DNA of 64,000 bases from Bryopsis sp. KO-2023 (GCA_030272585.1 BSYQ01000002.1:4774001-4838000), one strand, 5' to 3'. Shown: positions 1 to 11,514, numbered from the stretch's first letter. A program made the numbers and translations. Notes: generated by a model from the letters alone, not told the origin.

Positions 1-606
1 GGACGATGGTCCTTCTCTACCCGCCATTCTAAGCAACAAGTAAAACACAAACATCACAATATCCAAGACCAATTAATAAAACCACCACTTAAAGAAACGA
101 GGTCGTAAACAAATAAACTAACCACCCTCATGAACAACGAGAACCCCCCCCAAAAAAAATAAAAATAAATCAAGTCCACTTTTGCTCCCTCTTCCTAATA
201 CCAATGATGTCTCCTAAAATCTTGCCATCCTTTACGTTTCCCCCCATCTATCCAACTCGATGCGACAGGCACATCACGAGTAGGGATTTCGTCACATTAG
301 TTGATTCAGCCCTCGCTTTTTCTGTCTCGGTGAAACGATCTATTTGAGTATCTGTGTACCGAGTTTTATTGACATATACCAATGACCTCTGTCCGGACGA
401 TCCCATAAAGTTTACTTTCACGAAAAGGCAATCGTCGACAGCAAATCTGAAGCAACGTAACCGACGTCGACTCTCTTTGGCATCAAAATTGAATTCCTAA
501 ATAACAGCAACCGGCAAAAAGAATCTGTTTTTGGTTCCCCGCGGATTGACTACAAAGCCCATAGGCTCATCCAAATCATCTTGAACTTTTTCTAGTTTAA
601 CAGCTT
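1..606. other. no gene recognised
   Basis: AT-rich single-copy-looking DNA. I see no ORF with coding character, no RNA gene and no clear repeat before the MITE that begins at 615. The right edge supplies the 8-bp target site (CCCCCAAC, 607-614) used by that MITE. Confidence 0.5.
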
Positions 607-614
607 CCCCCAAC

Positions 615-997
615 CAGTCATGGGCTGCACAGGACAGGGTTCTGTGCAGGTTCTGTGCACCCTGTGCTGTCCTGTCCTGTGCAGCGGAATTGCACAGGCC
701 AGAACAGCACAGACTGTCTGTTCTGTGCACAGGGTCAGACCTGTGGTGCACAGGTGCACAGACCTGCACAGCACAGCACAGACCTGCACAAAATCTGCAC
801 AGAACTGCACAGAATCTGCACAGATTTTGCACAGAATCTGCACAGAACTGCACAGAAACTGCACAGAAACTGCACAGACCCTGTCTGTGCTGTGCTGTAC
901 AGGTCTGTGCACCTGTGCAGCACAGGTCTGACCCTGTGCACAGAACAGACAGTCTGTGCTGTCCTGTCCTGTGCACAGAGGTCTCAGCCCATGTCTG
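615..997. mobile_element. hAT-type MITE, CTGTGCA-rich family, copy 1
   Basis: A 383-bp element flanked by a perfect 8-bp duplication CCCCCAAC (607-614 and 998-1005). The ends are inverted: the left starts CAGTCATGGGCTG and the right, read inward, starts CAGACATGGGCTG. Internally, long inverted arms built from CTGTGCAC/CAGACTGTCTG words flank a central tandem array of CTGCACAGAA-like units (about 780-885). The 8-bp duplication and CAG terminus are hallmarks of the hAT superfamily, so this is inferred to be a non-autonomous hAT derivative. All ORFs in it are artefacts of the repeat. Copies 2 and 3 lie at 41886 and 42894. Confidence 0.88.
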
Positions 998-1059
998 CCC
1001 CCAACATCAACGTTTTTGCCAAGTTTGAAGGAATTCTAACCCTTTCTTATGATAACTCT

Positions 1060-1445
1060 TTTGAAACTCGTAGTCGGTGGCATCATCGATCCCGACCCAA
1101 AAGCATACATTAAACAAGTCTGTAGCAAAGAAAAAAGAGTAGCAAAAAAAAAGAGTGAAAAATAATTATTGCTTCTATTGTAATAGTCCACAATCAACGG
1201 TGTCATATCCAACCCCTTGAGAGTTGGAGGTGCTTGAGGTCGCCACATATTTTTCTTTATTTCCCTAAGCTATACATGTTTTGGGAAACCGATTGTGTCA
1301 AAATTGTAAAAGAAACCCACAAAAGTAATATACAAATAGCCGAGCTTTGATTGATTTGATACCACATAAATAGCCTAATTGAGGTATGGTCGTAATCGTC
1401 TTTGGTCGTCGAGTGTTTTCGAGTGAGAAAGTCTTGAGATCTGAC
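1060..1445 (-). repeat. dispersed repeat D3, copy 1
   Basis: The reverse complement of this stretch matches 37600-37990 with moderate divergence. Shared landmarks are the words around the Tyr/Gly-rich 'TTTGGGTCGGGATCGATGGTGCC', 'AGCTCGGCTATTTGTAT' and 'CACTCGACGACCAAAGACGATTACGA' segments. Both copies contain stops in all frames. The second copy lies a few hundred bases downstream of an RNase H fragment, so D3 is probably a 3' piece of a degraded LTR retrotransposon; no integrase motif could be confirmed. Confidence 0.65.
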
Positions 1446-1549
1446 TGGACTTCAGTGACTTCGAAAAAGGAGACACGCTTTAAGTCTCTTTTAAGACATT
1501 GTTGACTCTCGACAGATTATTGTTTTGTTGATAAAGAAAAATTAGCTAG

Positions 1550-1822
1550 TCAGCTGAAGAGGGATAAGCTGTCTTGTTTATTTATTATTATTATTATTTC
1601 ACGCTCAGAAGTGGTGCTGAGTGTTATAGTGACTGCATTGCTGACTTTTCGTATGGCACCTGAAGTAACTAATATTTCAAAGATATCAGTGTATCTTCCA
1701 TTTGTTACTTTTGCGTACTCTTCTATTTTATCAACTATGTGGCCGCTCTGCCGAAAGTTTTCCAACACTTGCATGTAATAATTGCGATGTTTCACCACTT
1801 GATCAACCATCAATCCCCTCAA
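1550..1822 (-). other. hypothetical ORF fragment, 90 aa
   Basis: A 90-residue open frame with amphipathic helical character, for example the segment VDKIEEYAKVTNGRYTDIFE, that does not look like random translation. I do not recognise the family. It lies on the same strand as and just upstream of dispersed repeat D3, and next to the retroelement pseudogene on the other strand, so it may be a scrap of another retrotransposon protein. There is no transmembrane segment or metal-binding motif. It starts at the first Met of the frame and ends in low-complexity Ile-rich sequence encoded by a TTA microsatellite, which argues that the natural C-terminus is lost. Confidence 0.3.
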
Positions 1823-2984
1823 ATCCCTGTGGAAATCTTGTCATCCCCCTTATAACAAAATGACACAGCGGAAGAAACAATTTCCCTACCCTGCTACGGA
1901 AAGGGGTAGGTCATTACTTACTGGAAAAAATGACTCTAGTATGACCCTAGCATGATCGTTGATTAGGACAGTGCCACGAGAGTCTCTCCGTGGGAATCAA
2001 CAGTTTTGGGAGACAGAGGAGTTCGTTAGTGAAGATATGATCCCGACCAGGGCAGTGGATGCAAGTGTAAAAGATTTTGCACGTAAAGGTTCTTTTTGGG
2101 GTTCCTGGTGGCATCAAGCCAAGCTCTGGGGAAACAACCTCCGGGAAGGTGATTTTTACATCACTGAGCCTGCACAGAAGGTTTGTGTGGCTCTGACAAC
2201 AGTTCAACAACAGTTTCCCTAATCAGTTACACAAGAATCGATCCAGTTCTGGAAGGACAAGTTCCCTGATGTCTTTTGCAACACTCTTTAGCATAAAGAC
2301 AATGGATGGTTCAAGAAACTACATATCAGAGCACAGGAAATCAAGTGGAAAATTCCATTTTCGTCTATCCCTCGACACAATGGTGGCACACATTACTATC
2401 CCACAGAAGTATGCAAGGATAAAATCAAGAGACATTTGGATCGATTGATGCATGAGGATGTGATTCGCCGAGTAACGCTTGGGGAAAGAGTGATGTTCAT
2501 GTCTATTCCTATGTAGACCAAAGTCAGGGAAGATTCGAAAGACTGTAGACTTCCGACTCCTAAACAACTACAGCCAGCCTTAGACAACGCACACGCTTAA
2601 TGTGCTCGAGACCGTCAAAGATACAGTATAAACGCGTTTGTAAGGAACACCCTGGAAGCAACGCTAGGCTAGAAAAAAGGCTTAGTGATTGCAGAAGGAC
2701 CACCATTGCAAGGAACGAACGGCTAGAATTTCGTTTATTAACTAAATAAGGAACAATAAGTTAAGGAACTAATCCAAAGAAACATTACATATCCTCATCC
2801 ATTCACGCTCTTTCCCCTGGGCTCTTTCCCCTGGCCATCATCTTCACCACTCGAGTCACCACTACCGGAGAGCTCAGACCAAACCTCCCCCTCATCACTT
2901 CCAGTGTCACTCTTTTCGTGATCACTCTCACTTTCGATTTGATCACTTCCATTTTCAAATGCCTCCTTCAAAATATTAGCATAC

Positions 2985-4850
2985 TCAGGTAATTTTTATC
3001 TTTTCATGACCCTTTTCTATCCCCAATAGAGCTCTTGTTCGCTCAAAAACTTTCCACAAGGTCTCTTTTTTCTCCAAAAAGACATCCCAAGCATCTTTTA
3101 GCCAATGCTTCATGACTATTCTTTGCTCACTTGCGGTGAGCGAAGACGCATCCCACTTTGCTGCAAATTTTTTGTCCTCCTCCACTTGACGATTTTTTGC
3201 CTCCATCATATGGTGTTTCACCATAGCTCCAATCCCTTGATCAATTGGTTGTATCAGATGACTGGTGTTTGGAGGTAAAAGCCAAATCAAAACTCCATTT
3301 GATCCCATCGCCTCACGAAAGGTTGATACAACTTGGCTCGTCACATTGTCGCATAGAAGCAAGGCATCTTTTTTCGGGTGCTCGTGCCTGACAAACGGAC
3401 CAAATATTTCTCGAGCCCACTCCACAGATGTGTTGGTATCTGCCCAAGCCTTTGGCTGGAATAATACCCGAACTCCCCTTGCATAACACTTCTTTTCTTT
3501 TTGAGAGATCCGCAAACCTTTTCCTCGAAAGATTATGCATGGAGGAGGTTGCTTCCCAATCGGCCTGATACACAGTTGAAGGGTTGCGGCCCGTTTCTCA
3601 AGACCACTTTCAGTTCCTTGCACCCAAACTCGAGTCGACCCCCTTGGCTCAATCGTGGTATCCCTACCCTCGTTTATAAAAGGACAAGGCACTTGATCAA
3701 CGTTATATCGAACCTCCGGAGAGAATTTTCCCCAATTCTCATCACAATCCGAAGAATCTAAACGAGTGTTCTCCAACATTCGACGAAATTGAATGTGGAA
3801 TTTTTTCACCTTCTCAAGACCATCCTCTATCCGGCTTTTTTTATTGGAAACCTTCCGGATAGACAAGGACCACCTCCGTCGAAACTTGGACAACCAGTCA
3901 TTAGATGCAAGGAATTTTTTACCAGGGTATTCCGTGACCATCAAATTCTTAGCCATTCGTTTTACTATTGCCGACGTCATTCTTCTTCCGTTGCCCCTTC
4001 CCTCCATGATTTTTGCAAACAGTTTTTCTTCCATGATGGGATATCTCCCCCTCTTGCCCCGGCCACCTTGAATTCTTTTTTGCCCTTCTTTTCATCAGTA
4101 TACCATCGACTTTGATACCCCAGATCGTTCAGCAACACTCCGCATGCTTTTTTCTCCTTCCGTCTCTTGCAAAAAGTCGATGACTTTCTTCTTGAATTCT
4201 GCAGAATCGTGTTTTCGAACCGGTGCACCTCCCATCTTTTCGACCTTTGCAACAGTCTCAGGCTCCAAAGATTCACTCTCATACCCTGAATGTTCGTGAA
4301 TTGCTGTGCTTGGGAGAGAGCTTGATGCTCCTCCTTCGTGCTTGAATTCTTTGTGGACAGCTAAGGCAGGGGCATGGGAAAACTGCATTCCACACTCCAA
4401 GCAAGCAAATGTCTTTCCTTTCTACATTGCAGGCAGCGCCACCTTTTTCTTCCCTTTAAGCAGGGCCGCCAAGTCCATCTGCTTCAATTTCTTTGGCTCC
4501 TTCCCACGTCTTGGGTCTTCAGAAGGGCCGCCCTCCTCAACATTCTTCCTTAGCTCCTGCAACAGGCATAGGCGCAACCAGGATCTCGGGGGAGGGGGGG
4601 CCAAATTTTTTTTTGGGGGGGCCACTTTTGTTTTTGCAGTGAAAAATCTGCTGAATACGATTTTTCTTTTTTTTCTTGCTGCTCTCATGGGGGGGCCAGA
4701 ATTTTTTTTAGGGGGGCCAGGCCCCCCCAGGCCCCCCCCTGGTTGCGCCTATGGCAACAGGCGCCCCTTTTTGCAGTCGAACTCCTCCTTCGACAAGACC
4801 CCCTTTTCGTACAAGACCCCTAGCTCGCTTAAGGCTTCAGAGACCTTCAT
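2985..4850 (-). pseudogene. pogo/Tigger-type DDE transposase with extra N-terminal domains
   Basis: One reading frame runs from an ATG at 4850 to 2985, broken by a MITE (4567-4753), a TAG at 4422-4424 and tandem TGA codons at 4092-4097. In order, the protein has: a segment with the LxELxxxGxLSKEEFxxKKxxLL pattern of SHOCT-like domains (from 4850); a C2H2 finger (CX2CX12HX4H, about 4349-4412); a psq-type HTH (FKKKVIDFLQ...SVAERSGVSKSMVY, about 4095-4200); a CENP-B-type HTH (from 4034); and a DDE_1 catalytic core. The core triad in the 4034 ORF is D113 (YNVDQVP), D229 (LLLCDN) and D265 (PIDQG), with 35 residues between the last two. The MITE plus its target duplication adds 195 bp, a multiple of three, but brings an in-frame stop. 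DDE assignment is secure; the SHOCT-like call is by pattern only. Confidence 0.88.
4567..4753. mobile_element. MITE, CATAGGCGCAACC family, copy 1
   Basis: A 187-bp element with inverted ends CATAGGCGCAACCAGG/CCTGGTTGCGCCTATG and a perfect 8-bp duplication GCAACAGG (4559-4566 and 4754-4761). The interior is G-run/T-run low-complexity DNA able to fold back. It sits inside the pogo transposase reading frame. A second copy with its own 8-bp duplication is at 36539-36734, and the 8-bp duplication points to the hAT superfamily. Confidence 0.92.
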
Positions 4851-5474
4851 AGCGCGACGAGTCGACCTCGTACCTTTCCCACTGCTCACGCTTCGCGCTG
4901 CGTTGTCTTGAGCTGGTGTGGGTCAGCGTGGATGAGTTAGGAAGCGTGAATGCGATCAGAGAGTGACGAAGAGTGAATCATCATTATGTAAGGGTCTCAC
5001 AGAAAATCGCGTCGAGAACAAGGAACGAAGGCTGGGAAAGGTGCTATCAGTACTACAAGGAACGCTCCCACAAGCAACAAGGCTGGATGAGCGAACACGT
5101 GGGTAGCATTACAAGGAACGTGCCAGGCTGCCCAATCGTCGGCGTTCCTTACAAACGCGTTTATACTGTATCCCTGCAGATTGGGATACATTCACAATCC
5201 TTGATTTAGAGCATGGGTTTTTCTAGCTCGAGATCGAAGACATGCTTCAAAACCTTTTCGCGTTTCAGACGCACGACAGACCATACACTTACACACCACT
5301 GCCTCAGGGGTGGGCGAATTCTCCTTGTCTATTTCATGACCGAATTTGTTGGCTTTTGCATGGATATTCCTCAAGGTCATTTGTTGATGACAGTTTGGTT
5401 GGCAGCAAAGGGAAGGCCGGACACGATCGAAATTTTGAGAAGGTCCTTTGGTGTTTACAAGAGGTTGGTTTGGT

Positions 5475-5693
5475 GGTCGAAAAAAAGAACGTCGTGTTCC
5501 TGGGATTCTCGATTTGTGGCGAAGGATACTCGGTGCAAGATTACATTAACTCGCAAGTGGCCAAACTTCGCAAATGGTGGCAAAGATGGTGGTCGAAAAG
5601 AAGAACATCGTGTTCCTGGGATTCTCGATTTGTGGCGAAGGATACTCGGTGCAAGATTACAATAACTCGCAAGTGGCCAAACTTCGCAAATGG
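5475..5693 (+). repeat. 116-bp tandem duplication inside the RT pseudogene
   Basis: About 103 bp starting with GGTCGAAAA(A/G)AAGAAC are repeated with a 116-bp period; only a few bases differ between copies. The period is not a multiple of three, so the duplication itself shifts the RT frame just after the catalytic box. Confidence 0.85.
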
Positions 5694-6601
5694 ATACGAC
5701 CAAGGATATTCGAAGGTTTCTGGGAGCAATGAATGTTTGTCGACCTACATGCCCTGGTTTGGGAGCGATTTTGCAACCTTTGTATGCCCTTCCGAAATCT
5801 GCATCTCCGACGACAATCCAGACGACTATTAAAAAAGCATGGGCTCGAATGTCATGATGTCCATACGACGCCCAACACGATTAAATCTCCTAACGGATTG
5901 GTCAGGAGCGGGAGCTGGCTATGTTTTGTTTGGGGATGAACTGGAATCCGGACAAGTTATTGCATTGAATAGTAAGACGTGGGCTGTAGGAGGATCGACG
6001 GACACCATTAGCTTTCTGGGCGAATTACGCAGTATTACATTGGCCCTTCATGATTTTGCTCCTATTGTTTGAGGGCTTCCAATCACACTATACACAAACA
6101 GCCAATCAGCGTTGAATCAGCTTGTCAATGGGCCGAACAAAGATTTGGTGAATGACGTTCGTGTAGTTCGTCTTTCTTCCTGGATGTGGGCAAATTTTCC
6201 CATTCCAAACCGTCTACAGGTGCGTTCTATTCTGGGTGAGGACAACGAGTGGGCGGATCTCCTCTCACAATGATCCAGCAAAAAAAGAACGACCTTGGTA
6301 CATGGGATCAAAGTCGAGGATGTCATCGATGCGGCATCGAAGAACTCTACCTTCAATCTGCGAGATACGTCGAAGATATAATATCAAGCCTGGTTGTGCT
6401 TCTTGTAAATCCCCCTAATAAAACCCATAGATTAGTCAACACACTCAATTAAGAGTGTCCTTGTATATATATTTTATAAAATTTCAGGTGAACTAGCTAG
6501 TCGAGATTTTGGATTTTTTTTCAGGAAATTCGGTTTTGTTTGGAGTTACACTTACGTCGATGGCTCCAATCAGGATTCCTAGCAATCAGAGTTGTGCTCA
6601 A

Positions 6602-6676
6602 GTCGTTTTTTCGACAACGACAACGGCGGTTAACGGTTTAACGGTTAACGGCCGTTGTCGTTGTCGCAAAAACGAC
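6602..6676. repeat. strong hairpin, 26-bp stem
   Basis: Arms 6602-6627 and 6651-6676 are complementary at 25 of 26 positions. The 23-base loop is made of GGTTAACGG direct repeats. No gene is adjacent, so it is probably the core of a foldback/MITE element rather than a terminator. Confidence 0.8.
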
Positions 6677-6781
6677 GTCGGCACGACTTGGATACATTTT
6701 CCAATGATGGGATGTGGGTGCGAGGACTGGTAGCTACCAAAGTGTGAGTGAAACCCGCCATTCAACGAGTGTGGTGTGATG

Positions 6782-6818
6782 CAGAGTTGTGCGCCGTTGC
6801 AGCGGCACACAACTCTGC
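6782..6818. repeat. hairpin with ACAACTCTGC arms
   Basis: An 11-bp perfect stem (GCAGAGTTGTG / CACAACTCTGC) around a GC-rich loop. The same CAGAGTTGTGC word occurs near 6589, just left of the 6602 hairpin, so the two hairpins may belong to one degraded inverted-repeat element of about 230 bp. Confidence 0.55.
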
Positions 6819-6849
6819 TAGCGATGAATGCTTAATTACGAGTGTTCTT

Positions 6850-9800
6850 GAGATGTAGATAAAACAAAAATTGATATGGAGGGAGAACCGATGTGTCAAG
6901 CTCCCTCTAGAGGACTAGTACCTCCGAAACCTTCAAGCAAAGATCGATTCAAGAGGCAATGAAATCGGACTTGGATTACTTTTGTTCAAATTCGTCAAAA
7001 CTTTATATAAAAACAAGATCCGCCTTTACTTAGAATATTTTCGTATCACCGTTAATAGTGTTACAAGCGGGTCTAAACGATGTGATATATTTTTTTTATA
7101 TATTCGTAGTGATCTTCAAAGGCGATCAACGCTCGAGATATGCAACTTAGAAAAGTAATCACTAAACATGAGCCAAAATTCTCTTCAAGGGATTTGCTTT
7201 ATGGCAGATGCGACACATTTCAAGGGTCACAATAGATGTTATAAGTTATTGTGTAGCAATAAGCATCCGGAAATGAAAACTCTGCATTGGCGTCGCTAAT
7301 TTAGCGGAACAACTTAATTCAAGACTCGACCATATACAACTGTAGGCACCTGGGGAGGATATCCCGAAAACGTGAGTTCCAACCCATGTGCCAACTTTTC
7401 TCTGTTGAAAGCTTGCGCCACCTTCATTAAGGTGGTTGTGCCTATGGTGCGTGTGACAGGGACATAACCTTTTATCGACGTTCTTCAGGTATCTATTACA
7501 CGTTATATACAATCAATTAGAAGAGCCCAACCATAAGGGAGGGTATTTGTGCAATTCGTCTTTTTTGGAGGAAGAGCGAGGATTGATTTCCCAATCGAAG
7601 GAAGTTGTGGCAAGAATGACACGAGGATATGCCAGTACCGGGAAGAGCCGGTTTCGACCCCCCATTGAAGGAACAACGGTTGTGTTGCGTGATGCCGGAA
7701 GGGTGATACCTCCACCGAAAGCTTTGAAGCGCATCGTGGTACGTCGGCGTCTTATCATTAGCTACATCGAGGGCAAGATTGCGAGTTGTTTTAACATTTG
7801 ATTTGAAGGTGTAGCTCTTCTGGGTATGCATGACATCATAATTTTCAATTTAGAAATAGACACTTTATGTAAGCAAAGCTATGATACAAAAATCTTGGCA
7901 TCGACGTCAATATTGTTCCACTCCGAAAACGTCATAAGAATCGAAGGAAGATCCGACCCAATTCCGATTGGGTTTCATACCATCTAATACAAAATCTTGT
8001 TCAAGTATGGAATTGACACTCTGTGCGACCGTTTGGGGGTTTCATTGCATGTTGAGTGATGTTATTTATTCACAATCATGTAATTCTTAATCGCCAAGAA
8101 ATTACGCTCAACTATGTTGACGTTGAAAAGAGTCTTAAGATGCTAATACACATTTAATAGCCGCACGCATGACACACACAAAACGATAGGAATAATTGCA
8201 ATCCTTGCTTGCTTCTATCCGCATCGCGAAATCTTCCTTCATTCAAGGTCAAAAATCTCTCAACTTGTGCTAGCAACGTAACAGTCGAAAGAACTTTTTT
8301 CAATAGAGTCGTGTTATGATTCTTCCTGGACGGTTGTGTCGCAATGCTGCTCAACACAGTTGGCAACTAAGACAATTACCTTTCTTTCATTAGTGTGATA
8401 TCAATAAGTGTGCATGTATTATTTGTGTTTAACATGAACACTTTTTGAACTTCATATATTTCTTGACAGCTCTCGGACTCGTCCCTTTTATTAGCCCCGC
8501 CTTTACAATGAAAACTGTTTTGAACGAACGAGATATTTTCAAGAGCAGGCACACCTCATGTGCCTTTTTCCAAAAAAAGAATATGTTCCTTTTCCCAAAG
8601 CAACAAATCAAGGAAGGATTTTATCGCTTTTGCAGAGTGGGAGGTATGAAGCGATAAACGTTAAGACCGATGGTTTCTAACGGGGCCACAAAGAGAAAAT
8701 GGCAGATAAGGTGAGTGGTAAAAAAAGCCGCTTTAATGTGCACCTCAACTCTTGGCATTCGCCAAATGGCAATTAAGGACACATTGATAATCTTGGATTG
8801 AAGAGCCAGTACATTTACCTATCCTAAGAAACCATGTGAATGTTCTACTTTTCTTCCTCTATATATGTTCATTATGCACATCACATGTTTGTTCCCTAAT
8901 CTATTCGCATTCGAGAATGATACCTTCGCCACATTTCCACTCAAAACGGGGTGTCCATATTGAGATGGGCTACTAAGTCTTGATAGAGTTCTTCGATCCC
9001 GAGCAGACAGGCACCCTAGAGTCGTCTCGGGGTTAGCTCCTCTATGAGTGCTTGATATCCAATTTGTTCACAAATAGGCAACACCTCGGGATGGATGAAT
9101 ATAGAAGTATTTTCAACATAAGCTCCGCTTTTAGGCATTAGCATTTGATTATATCGAGCTCCCATTAGCTTTATTCAAGATTGATTGCTTTCAACTCGTT
9201 ATATTGGATCAATTGGTAAAACGCTTCACTGTTTCGGAAAGGGCGCTATGTTTCGAAGGAAAGCAACAAGATTGTTCTTTCCGAGTCAACAAGTAAATAA
9301 GTATAAAAGGATTTGTACCAGATTAGACAAAATAACACGATACAGCCCGCTCTTGGTACATTCTTTACCTACAGAAAATCGTCTAGCGATCAAAGAATGT
9401 TTGGATATACTACAACTTGGAGCTTTTAAAGCAGTCTGGGAGTATGTCAATGACTTGCATTTTTACCTTTGTAGACTTTTTTGACAAATTATGGTTCCTT
9501 TGCATCCAGAAAAATCAAAAGTCTGGCAAAAATTTTGAGTCCAATGATCGGACCGCAAATGTTTTCTGATTGATTGTCTTTTCATTGACAAAAAAGGCCT
9601 ACAACATCTGGCCAATGTCTTTACTTTCACAAAACATATCTAGAGTTTGTGTTATCCGTTTATTTTCGGCTCCGAAATCAGTTATGCCCTTGTTTGCCGG
9701 CGGAAAGGTTCAAGAGCTCGCAGGATGGTATGGACCCTGCTCTCCGTGGTCGCAAGTGTTACCACTTCGCCGCAAAGCAAAGTGGCGTTGGGATAAAATG

Positions 9801-11478
9801 ATCACTATCTAATAAATGTTTATGATGTAGCTCTTCGTGTTTGAGATATATGACAAGACGACCAACTGATTCATCGATACACTGGTTTGACAACCCTTTT
9901 GCGTTGTTTTTCATAGGGTCCTTGGGCTACTCCGCACCATAAAGTTGACGATCCACTGATAGGACATATGAAAGTGTTGAAGAAATTGACGTCTGAGTAG
10001 TTTGCACTCAGGTTAACGAGTCCAAGATGATGGTACGAAATCATCTGATTGCGCGCAACACTATGTGTGCCCAAAGCACTGGGGCCACCATCAAGAACCT
10101 CACCAAGAATAGATGGGCTAATGACAAGGTCACAAAGCTTTTCGGAACTTTTCGCTCTTGGATTATTGACAACCAAGATCCCCACCTTGGCCAGCTTTGG
10201 GGTTGGATGATCTTGAATTTCCTGATCGTGAGCCCCAATGCGAAGATAAGGCGCCGATGTGTAGTCGGAGTTGACTAGAGGGATCAAAGAGAAAAGCGGC
10301 TTAAGTAAAGCGCGGGGTTTATTGGTTTTTCTTTTAGCATGTTTTCATTTGCATCAGTTCGTGCACTTTTGATTTGAATCCTGTGGTGTGTTTTCTCATC
10401 ACTTTCTCGGAATAATGCCTACAAACTCAACGATAACTGAATCATATGGTTGCACTTTTGTCTTCTTAAGGGTTGCGAATCGACCCGCAGTATAGCGAGC
10501 AGTATAACGAACTAGCAAGAGTTTGTTTTAGAAGCGAAGAATCTTTAGTTGAAAAACTCGAGAGATAAAAGGCTTTCCGAGTTGTTACCTTTGCATTGTT
10601 GAACTTGATCAAGAGTGAATACTTCAATGATAACTTTTATGGATAAAAACATGGTCACCCTCGGCGGATTTTGCATCTTCATTTGAGGGTGCCCCCATTA
10701 GATCGGGCGAGTCATTCATTGTTACGAACGTTTTCTATCGTTCTTTGATTGGATTGGGTAAGCTGTGATAAGGGTTTGACGTGGTAGGTGCTATGTAGTT
10801 GTGAAATGGGTAGTCTGGGTTAGAAGAGATTAGGTACGGTTATGTAAGGGGTAGTCAAGTTCCTGGGAGCTTCATCTCATTGTGAAGTTCCAATGCATAA
10901 TACAGTCCCTCACAAAGTGTTGTTGCTCGGGTTGTTTAGGGGGTGGCATTTCCGCGGACACATGCTTATTAATTATATCGGGAGCAATAGGCTACTCTCC
11001 TTCGACAAGAAGGGCGATGTGCGCATGGGGTGACCCTGTTCTTGAAATTCCACGACCCAAAGGATATAATTTGACTTTTTTTGAAAAATAACATCTTGGG
11101 AAGATTATTTAAAGAACCGGAACACACGCATGTGATATCCAGTTGATCGTACGCGGTAGACCCGGAAAAGTCAACGCTCCTATTGCTGGCCAGCAGGGAT
11201 TGCTCGTAACGTGATGAAGTGTAATAGTCTTTATCGATTTGCAACTATTCCCAAATCTTCTTATGCCAATTGTCGTGATGTCTATGATGCCGGCCAAGAA
11301 AATACGTCCACTAAGGTTTGCGATTTTGGCTAATTGCCAGAAAATTAATTATCGATGCAATATCGAGCCTCGAATGGGCATTCTATTCATTCGTAGTCCA
11401 TGGAGGGCCTGGCACTTGGGTAGCACAAACTTTCACGGAGCTAGGCTGGGTGATTTGGTCAAAGGCGTTGACGGAAGC
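6850..11478. other. no confident gene; possible retroelement scraps
   Basis: About 4.6 kb of AT-rich DNA without a convincing coding region. A stretch at 7547-7801 (+) is open for 84 codons but matches no family I know. On the minus strand, about 10287-9990, a frame contains VGILVVNNP and LVISPSILG segments that loosely resemble the C-terminal half of retroviral-type aspartic proteases in Ty3 elements. No catalytic DTG/DSG is visible, so I leave it unnamed. Confidence 0.35.
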
Positions 11479-11514
11479 TGATAAGGGGGTCTAGGACCCC
11501 GAGACACAAGCACA

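Larger units (their letters stand above)
2624..5168 (-). mobile_element. pogo/Tigger-like (Tc1-mariner) DNA transposon, complete ends
   Basis: The element is 2,545 bp with perfect 25-bp terminal inverted repeats beginning CAGTATAAACGCGTTTG and a TA duplication (2622-2623 and 5169-5170). Removing it, with one TA, restores the reading frame of the surrounding RT pseudogene, proving the insertion. Copies of AAGGAAC(G) recur near both ends (about 2643, 2709, 2748, 2762; and 5018, 5061, 5112, 5143) and may be transposase-binding sites. It encodes one transposase on the minus strand (2985-4850) that now has stops and a MITE insertion, so this copy is dead although its ends are intact. Confidence 0.92.
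2230..6290 (+). pseudogene. retrovirus-type reverse transcriptase/RNase H pseudogene, interrupted
   Basis: Remains of an LTR-retroelement pol gene in two blocks, about 2230-2621 and 5171-6290, separated by a complete pogo-type transposon. Block 1 carries the RT entry region (GKIRKTVDFRLLNN, frame-shifted from a preceding KRHLDRLMHEDVIRR segment). Block 2 resumes exactly at the TA target with TILDLEHGFF, then LFAF, the LPQGWANSPCLFHD box, a FVDD catalytic box near 5388, the primer-grip/thumb region, and a RRFLGAMNVCRP-like connection near 5700-5760. RNase H follows (5890-6280): TDWSGAGAG, a Glu in FLGELRS, TNSQ where an Asp is expected (codon 6097-6099), and WADLLSQ. At least four frameshifts, several stops and a 116-bp internal duplication make it non-functional. 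The LFAF and LPQG..NSP..F motifs resemble retroviral rather than chromovirus RT. No integrase or LTRs were recognised. Confidence 0.85.

Noticed and set aside
497-1113. Several 100-160-codon Cys/His/Gln-rich ORFs on both strands
   Set aside because: They are translations of the CTGTGCA tandem array in MITE copy 1 and are open in several frames at once; the same happens at 41734-42607 and 43344-43763.
4306-4911. 201-codon plus-strand ORF
   Set aside because: Antisense to the pogo transposase and largely through MITE low-complexity sequence; no coding signature.
9185-9812. Possible RT fragment (EYVNDLHFY)
   Set aside because: A single YVND-like tetrapeptide without neighbouring RT blocks is not enough.
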